Positions 18,754-28,410 of a stretch of 64,000 nucleotides of DNA are shown here, one piece after another. A program made the position numbers and the translations under genes. Under the pieces are notes generated by a model that saw only the letters and a list, made by a program, of their open reading frames with translations, was not told where the DNA came from and made no database searches. How positions within the stretch are numbered: the stretch's first letter is position 1; the number at the start of each line of letters is the position of its first letter. Where the stretch lies: assembly GCF_014192105.1 (NCBI RefSeq), contig NZ_JACHXK010000001.1:682001-746000 (forward strand), in the 5' to 3' direction. Source of the stretch: Paenibacillus phyllosphaerae. GTDB lineage: Bacteria; Bacillota; Bacilli; Paenibacillales; Paenibacillaceae.

Positions 18754-19440
18754 TTAAAATGCATCTTTTGAACCAAAGAGTACTTTTACAGTCTTGAGTA
18801 TTATCTTAATGTCAAAAACGATACTACGTTGTCTAATATACTGAATATCTAAATCCACCATCTGAGAGAAACTAAGACTATTTCTTCCACTTACTTGCCA
18901 TAGCCCTGTGCAGCCAGGTGTCACTTTAAGCCTTAACTTGTCATGTTTGGTATACTCAGCAACCTCACGTTCAAGAGCTGGTCGAGGTCCAACCAAAGAC
19001 ATATCCCCGCGTAACACATTCCATAACTGGGGAAGTTCATCAATGCTTGTTTTCCTCATAATTTTACCGAATTTCGTTATTCTAGGATCGTCCTTCATTT
19101 TAAACATGTGCCCTTCAATTTCGTTCTTGCTTAGTAAACTTTGGAGTAATTCTTCTGCATTAGTAACCATTGAACGAAACTTATACATCTTAAAGAGTAT
19201 TTCGTTCTTACCAACCCTTTTTTGATGAAAAAAAATAGGACCGCGAGGGTCCTCAATTTTCATTATGATGACTATAACTAAAAAAAGCGGAAGAAGAATC
19301 AAGATACCAATGGAGGCACCAATAATATCCAATGCTCTCTTGGCCATTAGGTACATCCTTATGTTTTTCTTCTTCTCTAATGCGATAGAAGGATAGTATG
19401 CGTCTAATACAGCCTCAGAATCGCCACGTTGTGGAGTCAT
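18754..19440 (-). CDS. Initiating sugar-phosphate transferase (undecaprenyl-phosphate hexose-1-P transferase)
   Basis: The 228-aa protein is the short, single-helix form of the bacterial sugar transferase family. A membrane segment at about 34-56 follows KRALDI; then come KMYKFRSM, DELPQLWNVLRG, GPRPALERE and the C-terminal PGCTGLWQVSGR, all diagnostic of WcaJ/EpsL-type phosphoglycosyltransferases. It transfers hexose-1-phosphate from a UDP-sugar (probably glucose or galactose, since galU lies 16 bases upstream) to undecaprenyl phosphate, starting repeat-unit assembly on the inner membrane face. Confidence 0.9.
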   Translation of the reverse strand: MTPQRGDSEAVLDAYYPSIALEKKKNIRMYLMAKRALDIIGASIGILILLPLFLVIVIIMKIEDPRGPIFFHQKRVGKNEILFKMYKFRSMVTNAEELLQSLLSKNEIEGHMFKMKDDPRITKFGKIMRKTSIDELPQLWNVLRGDMSLVGPRPALEREVAEYTKHDKLRLKVTPGCTGLWQVSGRNSLSFSQMVDLDIQYIRQRSIVFDIKIILKTVKVLFGSKDAF

Positions 19441-19455
19441 TTATTCATCCTCCTA

Positions 19456-20352
19456 TTACATATCTAATGTAACCTTATTTGCCTGTTCACGCTCCATAAT
19501 CTGTCCCAAGGCAGCAATTAAAGGTTCTCTTAATTCACTGTTTTTCAGCGCAAAATCTATAGTCGTTGTGATAAAACCTAACTTTTCACCAACATCGTAT
19601 CTAGTTCCTTCGAAATCATAAGCATTAACACCTTGAGTTTCATTAAGACGCTGAATTGCATCAGTTAGTTGAATTTCCCCACCAGCTCCTTTTTCCTGCT
19701 TCTCAAGGAATTCAAAAATCTCTGGTGTCAAAATGTATCTTCCCATAATAGCTAGATTAGAAGGAGCGGTACCGAATTTAGGCTTCTCTACAAAACGGTT
19801 TACCTTATATAGTTTGCCACTTGAATCGATGGGATCAACAATTCCGTAACGATCCGTCTGTTCATAAGAAACAGTTTGGACTCCTATAACAGATTGCTCT
19901 GTCTGTTCGTATTGCTCAATTAATTGTTTAGTGCAAGGAGTGTCTGATTCAACAATATCATCGCCCAAAAGGACTGCAAACGGCTCATCACCAATGAAAT
20001 TCCTCGCACACCATACCGCATGGCCTAGACCCTTTGCTTCTTTTTGTCTTATGTAATGTATATCAACAGAAGATGATTTTTGCACTTCTTTAAGTAAACC
20101 ATATTTCCCTTTTTCTATTAAATTCTGTTCCAATTCAAAAGCAATATCGAAATGATCCTCGATCGCCCTTTTTCCTTTCCCTGTTACAATGATAATATCT
20201 TCAATACCTGAAGCAATTGCTTCTTCAACAATATACTGAATTGTCGGTTTGTCTACGATCGGCAACATTTCTTTTGGCATAGCTTTTGTTGCTGGAAGGA
20301 ATCTTGTTCCCAATCCAGCTGCTGGAATAATAGCCTTGCGTACTTTTTTCAT
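19456..20352 (-). CDS. galU: UTP-glucose-1-phosphate uridylyltransferase
   Basis: The 298-aa enzyme makes UDP-glucose from UTP and Glc-1-[19 protein letters not shown] is the nucleotide-binding motif, with [17 protein letters not shown] next and VEKPKFG near 190. The track-long frame begins at GTG 20361, but that GTG lies within the AGGGTG ribosome binding site; ATG at 20352, six bases later, is preferred. It is the first gene after the structured leader and terminator hairpin at 20385-20560, so its expression probably depends on what happens there. It feeds ugd and the sugar transferase. Confidence 0.92.
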   Translation of the reverse strand: MKKVRKAIIPAAGLGTRFLPATKAMPKEMLPIVDKPTIQYIVEEAIASGIEDIIIVTGKGKRAIEDHFDIAFELEQNLIEKGKYGLLKEVQKSSSVDIHYIRQKEAKGLGHAVWCARNFIGDEPFAVLLGDDIVESDTPCTKQLIEQYEQTEQSVIGVQTVSYEQTDRYGIVDPIDSSGKLYKVNRFVEKPKFGTAPSNLAIMGRYILTPEIFEFLEKQEKGAGGEIQLTDAIQRLNETQGVNAYDFEGTRYDVGEKLGFITTTIDFALKNSELREPLIAALGQIMEREQANKVTLDM

Positions 20353-20384
20353 AATTTTCACCCTATCCTATTTATTATGAAATA

Positions 20385-20444
20385 CTAAAAATTCGAGCTA
20401 TCGCTTTCACTTAATTTAATGAAAACGATAGCTCCAATTTTTAG
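20385..20444 (-). terminator. Terminator hairpin ahead of galU
   Basis: A long stem pairs CTAAAAATT (20385-20393) with AATTTTTAG (20436-20444), and inside it GAGCTATCG with CGATAGCTC and TTTCA with TGAAA, one or two mismatches in all. On the minus strand it ends in AATTTTTAGTATTT. It sits inside the operon between the kinase and galU, right after a structured leader. Confidence 0.75.
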
Positions 20445-20445
20445 A

Positions 20446-20570
20446 AAAACAAGGGCATCTAACCCTACCTCACATCACACCCTCGACAATTCATGTCTAA
20501 GGTCAGCTGACCCACAGCGTGATCGAGTGTCTACAATGATATAGGTATAGTAGACATTACCTAAGCAAAT
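20446..20570 (-). ncRNA. Structured leader, candidate eps-associated RNA (EAR/epsC motif)
   Basis: The unusually long kinase-galU gap carries, on the minus strand, a helix GTCTAC/GTAGAC (20550-20555 with 20529-20534) whose loop contains ACCTAT able to pair with AGGT just 5' of the helix (a pseudoknot), a CACTCGA/TCGAGGGTG pairing (20523-20529 with 20478-20486) enclosing the 12-base palindrome GGTCAGCTGACC (20501-20512), and then the terminator at 20385-20444. In Bacillales the EAR element lies at this exact place in eps operons, between the BY-kinase gene and the next gene, and promotes read-through of downstream terminators. The structure is what I see; the family assignment is inferred and was not matched against a covariance model. 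Confidence 0.45.
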
Positions 20571-20575
20571 ATTTT

Positions 20576-21247
20576 TTATCTGTAGTTCATAACTTTCCGC
20601 AATTCACTACTTTTCACATTATTAAGAACCACACCGATAAGGCGTGCATTTACGTGTTCAAATAACATCTTAGCTTTTCTAGCATGGATTTTTTCCGTCT
20701 TCTTGGAATCAATCACCATAACCACACCATCGCATAGCGTGCTTAAGGCAAGACCATCGGAAACCAGTAGCACAGGGGGCGAATCAATAATAATTACATC
20801 GTAACTATTTCTAAGTTCATCAATTAAACTTTTCATTGCCTCTGATGAAACAAGTTCTGCTGAATTGATAGGTATAATCCCACTCGTAATCAATGACAAA
20901 CCTGCGATACCCGTCTCACGGATGACTTCTCTTGTATTAGACTCATCAACCAATCTTTCACATAAACCTTTTGTATTGTGTATTGAAAAAACATTATGTA
21001 ATGCTGGATTTCGCAAATCGGCATCAATTAGCATTACTCTCTTACCTTCATTCGCATAAGCAACTGCTAAATTACTACTAGTTGTAGTTTTGCCTTCAGA
21101 CCTCTTCGCAGAGGATATTAATATCACCTGAGTTGCTTTTTCGGTCGAAGCATATTGTATATTTGTTCTTAAGTTTCTGTAATTTTCTGTGACAACCGAT
21201 TTTGTACTAATTAATGCTAGCTGTTTTTCTTTAGTTGAACGTGGCAT
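20576..21247 (-). CDS. CpsD/CapB-family BY-kinase (EPS tyrosine kinase)
   Basis: The 223-aa cytoplasmic ATPase has Walker A' SSAKRSEGKTTTSSNLA near residue 46, Walker A'-B LIDADLRNP near 75 and Walker B VIIIDSPP. It partners with the membrane modulator encoded just upstream and controls polymer length or export by tyrosine phosphorylation. A longer frame opens at 21304, but ATG 21247 follows GAGGGG and begins MPRSTKEKQL like known family members; it overlaps the modulator gene by 17 bases. The C-terminal tyrosine cluster is reduced to one Tyr (KVMNYR), so autophosphorylation may be limited. Confidence 0.85.
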   Translation of the reverse strand: MPRSTKEKQLALISTKSVVTENYRNLRTNIQYASTEKATQVILISSAKRSEGKTTTSSNLAVAYANEGKRVMLIDADLRNPALHNVFSIHNTKGLCERLVDESNTREVIRETGIAGLSLITSGIIPINSAELVSSEAMKSLIDELRNSYDVIIIDSPPVLLVSDGLALSTLCDGVVMVIDSKKTEKIHARKAKMLFEHVNARLIGVVLNNVKSSELRKVMNYR

Positions 21248-21968
21248 ATTTCCCCTCACCAACTTTCTGTTTACTCTGACCGTGCCGCATCCGATCATTC
21301 TCATTCATTTTCATAACAGAAGCTAAAACCGGTAATCCCAAGTCAGATTCTACATCTAACTCCGTTTTGTATGATTGATCTAGATATTCCAACAACATCA
21401 CTAGACCAATAGCAAGAAGAAGGGACACGAGAAGCCCCGCTACTATATTCATGCCAGCATTTATGTTGATAGGAGAAGCATTCGCCTGCTCATTTGCTTC
21501 GTTCAAGATTGTGACATTGTCAATTTTCATAATTTGAGGGATTTGAGCCTTGAATACTATAGATATTGCATTCACAGCTTTTGCAGCTCTTTCATACGAG
21601 GTATCTGTGTAACTTAAATTCATAACTTGTGAGTCACTTGCCGCGGAGACTTGGATATGGTTAATTAAATCGTTAATTGAAATATTCAACTCAGGAAATT
21701 CAGCATTAACTTTACTCATAATCGCACTAGACTTAATGATTTCCTTATAGGAATTAATTAGAAGAATATTGGTTGCAACTGTACTTTGGTTAACAATATA
21801 AGTTCCATCTATTTGTGGGGCTTGATTTACAATTAATGTTGCATTTGCTCTATAAAGTGGAGTCGTTGAAGTTGTCTTAATTCCTGCCGCTACGGTAACG
21901 AGCACAACGATCACTGCAATCAACCACAATCTCTTCCTCACTACCGCCCAATACTGTTTCAATTCCAC
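21231..21968 (-). CDS. Wzz/YveK-family chain-length modulator of EPS
   Basis: The 245-aa protein has the standard order: short cytoplasmic start (ELKQYWAVVRKRLW), first membrane helix at ~15-33, an extracellular domain of ~140 residues, second helix at ~180-200 (NIVAGLLVSLLLAIGLVMLLEY) and a short tail. I chose GTG 21968, nine bases after GGAGG, because it gives the canonical family N-terminus; the frame runs on to ATG 22043, which has only a weak ribosome binding site. It is the adaptor that activates the BY-kinase. First gene of the EPS operon. Confidence 0.85.
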   Translation of the reverse strand: MELKQYWAVVRKRLWLIAVIVVLVTVAAGIKTTSTTPLYRANATLIVNQAPQIDGTYIVNQSTVATNILLINSYKEIIKSSAIMSKVNAEFPELNISINDLINHIQVSAASDSQVMNLSYTDTSYERAAKAVNAISIVFKAQIPQIMKIDNVTILNEANEQANASPININAGMNIVAGLLVSLLLAIGLVMLLEYLDQSYKTELDVESDLGLPVLASVMKMNENDRMRHGQSKQKVGEGKYATFN

Positions 21969-22076
21969 GTCTAAATGCCTCCAATTTGTGAAGTAATTGT
22001 TACTATTTACTGTCGTGCTATGTAAGTTTTGCTTGAATAACATTCACTTATTGTGGAAATCCTTAATATTATGTAT

Positions 22077-22126
22077 GATACGGAACGTATCGTTCGCATT
22101 TCTTACTTTACGATACAGAACGTAAC
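22077..22126. promoter_or_regulatory. Two operator palindromes on the EPS promoter
   Basis: GATACGGAACGTATC (22077-22091) is a perfect 6-3-6 palindrome, and GATACAGAACGTAAC (22112-22126) is a near-identical second copy with the same GAA centre. Their centres are 35 bases apart. The second copy fills the 17-base spacer of the EPS promoter, and the first lies just downstream of the expected start site. This is a textbook repression layout; the divergent XRE protein is the obvious ligand. Confidence 0.7.
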
Positions 22127-22133
22127 ATGTCAA
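22105..22133 (-). promoter_or_regulatory. EPS operon promoter
   Basis: A perfect -35 TTGACA (22128-22133 on the minus strand) is 17 bases from a -10 TAAAGT (22105-22110). The predicted start near 22098 leaves a leader of about 130 bases before the Wzz-like gene. Further upstream, GCGAC-GTTTT-GTCGC (22161-22175) forms an additional small palindrome of unknown use. Confidence 0.7.
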
Positions 22134-22246
22134 TACGTTTTTCATAGTTTTTACAAGAATGCGACGTTTTGTCGCAATCAATGCATTTGTAAGCGTTTCG
22201 TATTAATATGTAATAACGAGCAGTAATTTAGGAGGCGTGGCGTTGT

Positions 22247-22618
22247 ATGAATATCGGCAGCCGTATTGCGAAATTGAGGGAAGATCGGGGATGGACACAA
22301 GAACAGACATCGGCATCTCTGGGGATCTCGCGAGCAGCACTGTCCCATTATGAGAAGAACCGAAGGGAGCCGGATAGCGAGACGTTATTGAAATTCGCTA
22401 ACTTGTTCCATGTGTCTGTTGACTACCTGGTCGGTCGCACGAATAACCCTCATGCTATATTAGATGAGCCAGTCAAAGAATTCGTCGATCAGCTGGAGCT
22501 GGCGGACGATGAACTATTAGATAAATTCGATCTCACGATAGATGGGAAACGTTTATCCGCAGAGGAAGCCCGGCGTTTCATTGCTTTCGTACGGGCCGAA
22601 CGGATGATGAATAAATAA
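22247..22618 (+). CDS. XRE-family regulator of the EPS operon (SinR-like architecture)
   Basis: The 123-aa protein has an N-terminal helix-turn-helix (residues 1-62, SRIAKLREDRGWTQEQ to YLVGRTNNP) and a C-terminal helical region ending in DGKRLSAEEARRFIAFVRAE, as in many Bacillales XRE proteins. ATG 22247 follows GGAGG by 11 bases; a plausible plus-strand promoter is TTGTAA (22187-22192)/TGTAAT (22209-22214). It is divergent from the EPS operon whose promoter carries twin palindromes, so it is probably its repressor. Regulator-operator pairing is inferred from arrangement. Confidence 0.85.
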   Translation: MNIGSRIAKLREDRGWTQEQTSASLGISRAALSHYEKNRREPDSETLLKFANLFHVSVDYLVGRTNNPHAILDEPVKEFVDQLELADDELLDKFDLTIDGKRLSAEEARRFIAFVRAERMMNK

Positions 22619-22684
22619 GGGACCTTTCGGTCCTATTTTTGAGGAATAAAACCATAGTACGGCACTTGATGCCGTCTATGGTTT
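22618..22684 (+). terminator. Tandem terminator hairpins after the XRE gene
   Basis: The first hairpin (GGACC/GGTCC, 22620-22633, loop TTTC) is followed by ATTTTTG. The second pairs 22649-22664 with 22670-22684 (AAACCATAG outer arm, ACGGCA inner arm, one bulged T) and has T-rich edges on both strands. From 22685 to 23021 I see no convincing gene; the long plus-strand frame there has no ribosome binding site and an unnatural composition. Confidence 0.7.
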
Positions 22685-23021
22685 ATTTGTTCTTCACACC
22701 GTTTCAGGTGGGCGTATCGGGGGTAATTTCCCCTAGCGGGGGCAGATCGGACGGCCAGTTCGAGCGATTCAAGCCGAGCTGGGTAACCACGTCAAGGACA
22801 TCCAGGGTTATGTTGCCTCTGTTGTTCTCGGTTGTCATCGCAGTGCTCATGTTCATCTCGCTTCGACTCCTATTCCTTCTATCTCATGGGTCCGTACAAG
22901 GACCGGTTGAACCAACAAGTTCCATTATAAACAACCTTGCCTCAAGATACTGTCGGAATTTGATAGCGATTCTCATTAAATTTATTAGAATTTTGTCGAA
23001 TATGTTCTATTTATCCTATAA

Positions 23022-23066
23022 AAATAAGCGGTGTAGGGGACATCAGACCTCCTACACCGCTTATTT
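23022..23066 (-). terminator. Terminator of the 51-aa gene
   Basis: A perfect 16-base stem (AAATAAGCGGTGTAGG at 23022-23037 with 23051-23066) is followed on the minus strand by TTATTTTTATAGG. It lies 16 bases after the small gene's stop. Confidence 0.85.
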
Positions 23067-23081
23067 AGTTCCTGCACCCTA

Positions 23082-23237
23082 CTACTTACGCAGGCGTTTC
23101 TTCATTTCGTCCTTCTGGAACGCTTCCCACTTGTCTTGCAGTTCCAATTGTTCCAGCAATCTATTCACGTCGATCGTAATTTTCTCCGGCTTCGTTCCGC
23201 TATTCGTGTTCTTCGCGCGGTCCATTGTATGTATCAT
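23082..23237 (-). CDS. 51-aa charged small protein of unknown function
   Basis: ATG 23237 follows GGGAG by seven bases and the frame ends at TAG 23082, followed by a strong terminator. The product has two parts: a polar N-terminus and an amphipathic helical C-terminus with leucine repeats (VNRLLEQLELQDKWEAFQKD) rich in Glu, Lys and Gln. Codon use and the flanking signals are those of a real gene, but I recognise no family. A coiled-coil partner protein is plausible. Start could also be the Met at 23225. Confidence 0.65.
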   Translation of the reverse strand: MIHTMDRAKNTNSGTKPEKITIDVNRLLEQLELQDKWEAFQKDEMKKRLRK

Positions 23238-23402
23238 TTTGTATCTCCCTCGCCATTCCATGATTTATCTCTCTCTCAAGCTGATAATGTCATTATAAAG
23301 CATGATTGCTACAAAGTGTGTCGAAGCTTGAAGTGAAATCCAGGTTTTCCAGTTCTAATTTTGTCGAATAATGACAGAAACAAGCTGTATCATCTAAAAC
23401 AA

Positions 23403-23430
23403 AAGGAGAGCCCTTCTCAGGGCTCTCCTT
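23403..23430 (-). terminator. Terminator of gltB
   Basis: AAGGAGAGCCC (23403-23413) pairs perfectly with 23420-23430 across a six-base loop. The minus strand continues CCTTTTGTTTTAG. It is 13 bases after the stop codon. Confidence 0.85.
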
Positions 23431-23442
23431 GACGTATACGAC

Positions 23443-26400
23443 TTAGTTGCCGCCTACGCGTGCTAATTCTCTCATGTTCGCTTCGAACGCCGCCAGAAGG
23501 GCTTCCTCGCCTCTCAGGCCAGTCGCTTCGACTTTCTCGATCTGCTCCAGCATCCGCTTGTAATCCTTCGGAATAACGCGAACGAACTTCGGCAGGTACG
23601 ATGCCCAGTCGGACAGGACACGGTCGCCGACAGCCGATCTGGTGTTCTGAACGTGGCGCTCGATCATGCCGCGCAGCTCAGCCGCTTCGCTCTCGGACTC
23701 GACGCGCTCGAGCAGTACCATCTCAAGGTTGCAGTTCTGAAGGAACGTGCCCGCCTCGTCAAGCACATACGCGACACCGCCGGACATACCAGCCGCGAAG
23801 TTGCGGCCTGTGCCGCCTAGGACGACGACGCGTCCGCCAGTCATATACTCACAGCCGTGGTCGCCTACGCCTTCGACGACGACTTTCACGCCGGAGTTAC
23901 GTACCGCGAAGCGCTCGCCAGCGATACCGCTGATATAAGCGTCGCCGTTAGTAGCGCCGTAGAATGCCGTGTTACCGATAATGACGTTCTCTTCGGCCTT
24001 GAACGTTGCCTGCGGCGAAGGTGCGACGATGATCTTACCACCGGACAGACCTTTACCCACATAGTCGTTCGAGTCGCCTTCGAGGGAAAGCGTGATGCCT
24101 TTCGGTACGAATGCACCGAAGCTCTGACCAGCCGATCCGACGAAGTGGAACGAGATCGTGTCTTCCGGTAAGCCTTGCGCACCGTAGCGGCGCGTCACTT
24201 CGCTGCCGACAATCGTACCGACTACGCGGTTCGTGTTGGCAATCGGCAGTGTTGCGCGTACTTGCTCGCCATTCTCGATCGCAGGCTGCGCAAGCGGCAG
24301 CAGCTTCTGCATATCAAGCGATTCGTGGAGCAGATGGTTCTGCTCTTGCACTTGATAACGCTCGGATCCAGCCGGCAGTTCCACTTGATGGAGCAGCGGC
24401 GCCAGATCGATGCCTTTGAGCTTGTAATGATCGATCAGTTCCTTCGTCTTCAGACGGTCAACGCGGCCGACCATCTCATTGACGTTACGGAAGCCCAGCT
24501 GCGCCATGATCTCGCGGAACTCTTGCGCCACGAACAGCATGTAGTTGACCATATGGCTCGGATCGCCCATGAACTTCTTGCGAAGCTCCGGATTCTGCGT
24601 CGCCACGCCGACCGGACAAGTATCCAGCTGGCAGACGCGCATCATAATACAGCCGAGTACGACGAGCGGAGCTGTCGAGAAGCCGTATTCTTCCGCACCG
24701 AGCAATGCTGCGATCGCAAGGTCGCGGCCGTTCATGATCTTGCCGTCTGTCTCGACAACGACGCGGTCGCGCAGGTTGTTGAGAATGAGCGTCTGGTGCG
24801 TCTCCGCAAGACCCAGCTCCCAAGGCAGACCGGCGTGACGGATCGATGCAAGCGGCGATGCGCCTGTACCGCCATCGTAGCCGGAGACGAGGATAACGTC
24901 CGCACGGCCCTTAGCTACACCAGCTGCGATTGTACCAACGCCAACCTCGGATACGAGTTTCACGTTGATGCGAGCGCGCGGGTTCGCGTTCTTCATATCG
25001 TGGATCAGCTCAGCCAAGTCCTCGATCGAATAGATATCGTGATGCGGCGGTGGCGAGATCAGGCCTACGCCCGGCGTAGATCCGCGAACTTCAGCAACCC
25101 AAGGGTATACTTTACGTCCTGGCAGCTGTCCGCCTTCGCCTGGCTTCGCGCCTTGCGCCATCTTAATCTGAATCTCGTCTGCGTTGACGAGGTAATTGCT
25201 CGTTACGCCGAAACGACCGGAAGCAACCTGCTTGATCGCGCTGCGGCGGGAATCGCCGTTCGCATCCGGGATGAAGCGCGCAGGGTCTTCGCCGCCCTCG
25301 CCCGTATTGGACTTGCCGCCGATGCGGTTCATCGCGATCGCGAGCGCTTCGTGCGCTTCTTTACTAATCGAACCGAAGGACATCGCGCCCGTCTTGAAGC
25401 GCTTGACGATCGATTCCACGGATTCAACTTCATCCAGAGGCACAGGCTCGGCATTGAAGTTGAAGTCGAGAAGCGAGCGAAGCGTCAGATGCTTCTTGTC
25501 TTCGCCTTGGACCATGTGGGAGAACTTCTTGTACAGCTCGTAGTTATTCGTACGCGATGCCGTCTGCAGCGTATGAATCGTCATCGGGCTGAACAGGTGG
25601 TCTTCCCCGTCCTTACGCCATTGGTATTCGCCGCCGGAATCCAGTTCCTTCACGCGGCCTTCTTGCTCGGAGAACGCGCGGTTGTGGTGCTTGAGCGTCT
25701 CTTGCGCAATGATATCGAGGCCGATGCCGCCGATACGCGATGGCGTCCATGTGAAGTATTGCTCGATCAGATCTTCTTGCAGGCCGACAGCCTCGAAGAT
25801 CTGCGCGCCGCGGTACGATTGGATCGTCGAGATCCCGTACTTGGACAGTACCTTCGTAACGCCCTTCGTCGCAGCCTTGATGAAGTTCTTAACGGCCTTC
25901 TCATGCTTCACGCCGCGCAGCAAGCCTTGGCGGATCATATCGTCGAGCGTCTCGAACGCCAGATAAGGGTTAACCGCACTTACGCCGTAACCGAGCAGCA
26001 ATGCAAAATGGTGCACTTCGCGCGGTTCGCCGGATTCGAGCAGAATGCTGACGCGCGTACGCGTGCCTTCGCGAATCAGGTGGTGATGCAGCGCAGATAC
26101 GGCGAGCAGCGCCGGAATAGCCGCATTCTCGCGGTCTACGCCGCGGTCAGACAGAATAATAATGTTATGGCCTTTCGCGATAACGCGGTCAGCCGCTTCG
26201 TTCATTACTTTCAGTGCTTCGCGCAAGCCTTCTTCGCCTTGGTCGGCCGGGAAGAGGATCGGAATCGTGATCGACTTGAAGCCCGGACGGCGCACATGGC
26301 GCAGCTTCGCGAATTCTTCGTTCGACAATACCGGGGATGCGAGCGTGATATGTCTTGCGCTCTCCGGCTCCGGATTGAGCAGGTTGCGCTCAGGACCGAT

Positions 26401-28047
26401 CGTCGTCGTCGTCGCCGTAATGATCTCCTCGCGGATCGCGTCGATCGGCGGGTTCGTTACTTGGGCGAACAACTGCTTGAAGTAGTTATACAGACGCTGC
26501 GGACGCTCGGACAGAATCGCCAAAGGCGCGTCGTAACCCATGGATGCGATCGGCTCTACGCCGCTGCCTGCCATTGGCTCGAGCACTTTGCGCAGATCCT
26601 CGAACGTGTAACCGAAAGCCTGCTGACGGCGTTCAACCGTCTCATGGTTCGGTTCCGGAAGCTCTGGGGCATCCGGCAGATCGTCGAGACCGATCAGATG
26701 CTCGTTCAGCCATTCGCGGTAAGGATTCGCCTTCGCGATCGATTCTTTGACCTCTTCATCGGAGATGATGCGGCCTTCCTTCGTGTCAACGAGCAGCATC
26801 CGGCCTGGACGCAGACGGTCCTTGTACAGAATGTTCTCCGGATCGACGTGCACCGTGCCCGCCTCGGAACCGAGGATGATATGGTCATCCTTCGTCACGT
26901 AGTAACGTGCTGGACGAAGTCCGTTACGGTCGAGAATCGCGCCGATCTGCGTACCATCCGTGAAGCCCATTGCTGCCGGTCCGTCCCATGGCTCCATCAA
27001 CGTACTGTGGTATTCGTAGAAAGCTTTCTTCTCATCGTCCATCGTCTCATGGTTGGACCATGGCTCCGGTACCATCATCATCGCTACATGAGGCAGCGAA
27101 CGGCCGGACAGGTAGAGGAACTCGAGCGTGTTATCGAACATCGCCGTATCCGAGCCGTCCGGATTGATGATTGGCTTGATCTTCGCCAGATCGTCGCCGA
27201 ACAGCTCGCTCTCGAACAGCGACTGACGAGCGTGCATCCAGTTCACGTTGCCGCGCAGCGTGTTGATCTCGCCGTTGTGGATCATATAGCGGTACGGATG
27301 CGCGCGCTCCCAGCTCGGGAATGTATTCGTCGAGAAACGGGAGTGCACGAGCGCGATCGCTGTCTCGACAGCTTCGTCGTTCAGTTCCATATAGAAGGAA
27401 CGAACTTGCTCGGTCGTGAGCATCCCTTTGTATACGATTTTCTTGCTCGAAAGGCTCGGGAAGTAGAACATGTCTCCGCCTTCGGCGCCTGCATAACGGA
27501 TCGCAAGCTCCGCGCGTTTGCGGATGACGTACAGCTTGCGTTCGAAGGACAATTCGTCCTTCAGGTCGGCCGACTTGCCGATGAACACTTGGCGAACATA
27601 CGGCTTCACCGCTTTGGCGGAAGCACCCAGCTTCTCATCATTGGTCGGTACGGTACGCCAGCCAATCAGCGTCTGTCCTTCCTCGCGGATGATCGCCTCA
27701 AGCTCCCGCTCGTTGTTGCCGCGTACGGTCTCGTCCTGGGACAAGAACAGCATGCCTACCGCATATTCGCCGTTCTCTGGCAGTTCGATTCCAAGCCCTT
27801 GCATCTCACGGACAAAGAACGTGTGCGGAATTTGAAGCATGATTCCCGCTCCGTCCCCCGTATTAGGCTCGCTGCCTTGGCCGCCGCGGTGTTCCATGTT
27901 CTCGAGCACCGTAAGCGCCTGACGTACGATATTATGCGACTTTTTCCCCTTGATGTTTGCCACAAAGCCCATACCGCAAGCGTCTTTCTCAAACTGCGGA
28001 TCGTACAGGCCTTGCTTCGGCGGCAATCCGAAACGATTCTCTTTCAT
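23443..28047 (-). CDS. gltB: Glutamate synthase large subunit
   Basis: The 1534-aa enzyme converts 2-oxoglutarate plus glutamine to two glutamates. I start it at ATG 28047 ([13 protein letters not shown]), which follows AGAAAGG; the frame upstream to 28299 has unnatural sequence. Residues 1-23 are the cleaved propeptide, and Cys24 in KDACGMGF is the glutaminase nucleophile. Then follow the class II amidotransferase domain (to ~420), the central domain, the FMN/2-oxoglutarate barrel (~800-1200) with the 3Fe-4S cysteines in [15 protein letters not shown], and the C-terminal GXGXG beta-helix. The small subunit gene is not adjacent. Called gltA in Bacillus nomenclature. Confidence 0.96.
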   Translation of the reverse strand: MKENRFGLPPKQGLYDPQFEKDACGMGFVANIKGKKSHNIVRQALTVLENMEHRGGQGSEPNTGDGAGIMLQIPHTFFVREMQGLGIELPENGEYAVGMLFLSQDETVRGNNERELEAIIREEGQTLIGWRTVPTNDEKLGASAKAVKPYVRQVFIGKSADLKDELSFERKLYVIRKRAELAIRYAGAEGGDMFYFPSLSSKKIVYKGMLTTEQVRSFYMELNDEAVETAIALVHSRFSTNTFPSWERAHPYRYMIHNGEINTLRGNVNWMHARQSLFESELFGDDLAKIKPIINPDGSDTAMFDNTLEFLYLSGRSLPHVAMMMVPEPWSNHETMDDEKKAFYEYHSTLMEPWDGPAAMGFTDGTQIGAILDRNGLRPARYYVTKDDHIILGSEAGTVHVDPENILYKDRLRPGRMLLVDTKEGRIISDEEVKESIAKANPYREWLNEHLIGLDDLPDAPELPEPNHETVERRQQAFGYTFEDLRKVLEPMAGSGVEPIASMGYDAPLAILSERPQRLYNYFKQLFAQVTNPPIDAIREEIITATTTTIGPERNLLNPEPESARHITLASPVLSNEEFAKLRHVRRPGFKSITIPILFPADQGEEGLREALKVMNEAADRVIAKGHNIIILSDRGVDRENAAIPALLAVSALHHHLIREGTRTRVSILLESGEPREVHHFALLLGYGVSAVNPYLAFETLDDMIRQGLLRGVKHEKAVKNFIKAATKGVTKVLSKYGISTIQSYRGAQIFEAVGLQEDLIEQYFTWTPSRIGGIGLDIIAQETLKHHNRAFSEQEGRVKELDSGGEYQWRKDGEDHLFSPMTIHTLQTASRTNNYELYKKFSHMVQGEDKKHLTLRSLLDFNFNAEPVPLDEVESVESIVKRFKTGAMSFGSISKEAHEALAIAMNRIGGKSNTGEGGEDPARFIPDANGDSRRSAIKQVASGRFGVTSNYLVNADEIQIKMAQGAKPGEGGQLPGRKVYPWVAEVRGSTPGVGLISPPPHHDIYSIEDLAELIHDMKNANPRARINVKLVSEVGVGTIAAGVAKGRADVILVSGYDGGTGASPLASIRHAGLPWELGLAETHQTLILNNLRDRVVVETDGKIMNGRDLAIAALLGAEEYGFSTAPLVVLGCIMMRVCQLDTCPVGVATQNPELRKKFMGDPSHMVNYMLFVAQEFREIMAQLGFRNVNEMVGRVDRLKTKELIDHYKLKGIDLAPLLHQVELPAGSERYQVQEQNHLLHESLDMQKLLPLAQPAIENGEQVRATLPIANTNRVVGTIVGSEVTRRYGAQGLPEDTISFHFVGSAGQSFGAFVPKGITLSLEGDSNDYVGKGLSGGKIIVAPSPQATFKAEENVIIGNTAFYGATNGDAYISGIAGERFAVRNSGVKVVVEGVGDHGCEYMTGGRVVVLGGTGRNFAAGMSGGVAYVLDEAGTFLQNCNLEMVLLERVESESEAAELRGMIERHVQNTRSAVGDRVLSDWASYLPKFVRVIPKDYKRMLEQIEKVEATGLRGEEALLAAFEANMRELARVGGN

Positions 28048-28410
28048 TGCGTGCAACCTTTCTATCAGAAGATTTTTGTGCAAACGTAAATCAGTGACGG
28101 CCATACGCTTCAATTTCGAAGCACAATCGCTTAGAATGGAAAAGGAGTGCAACCCTCGACCGTTTCCGCATTCGACTTGAGTACGAACATTGCTGCCCAT
28201 ACCACCTTCTAACATTCGGAATCTCGCTTTATCACGTCGATGTACCGAAGCAAGAATATCCAATGCGCAATTTTTGTATTTATATGATAATAACATCACC
28301 CCATTGGGATATCAATTTAATATTTTTATGTCCGCGATAAGAGTTGTTAACCGAATGTGTCAGTTAAGATTATTCAGATATTTTCACTATAACAAAAGGA
28401 AGTGGTCTCA
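28048..28410. other. Divergent intergenic region between gltB and the SGNH esterase gene
   Basis: About 360 bases hold the control regions of two divergent genes. On the plus strand a ribosome binding site AAAGGAAG lies at 28395-28402. I could not identify a convincing GltC or TnrA box or a gene. The part near 28300-28390 is AT-rich, as expected for promoters. Confidence 0.4.

Noticed and set aside
22639..23298. A 219-codon plus-strand frame after the XRE gene.
   Set aside because: It spans two terminators and runs antisense to the 51-aa gene; its sequence is Ser/Phe-rich without any family.
24175..28089. A 1304-codon open frame on the plus strand opposite gltB.
   Set aside because: It is a shadow of the GC-rich glutamate synthase gene: its product is low-complexity Arg/Leu/Val-rich, has no domains and no ribosome binding site.
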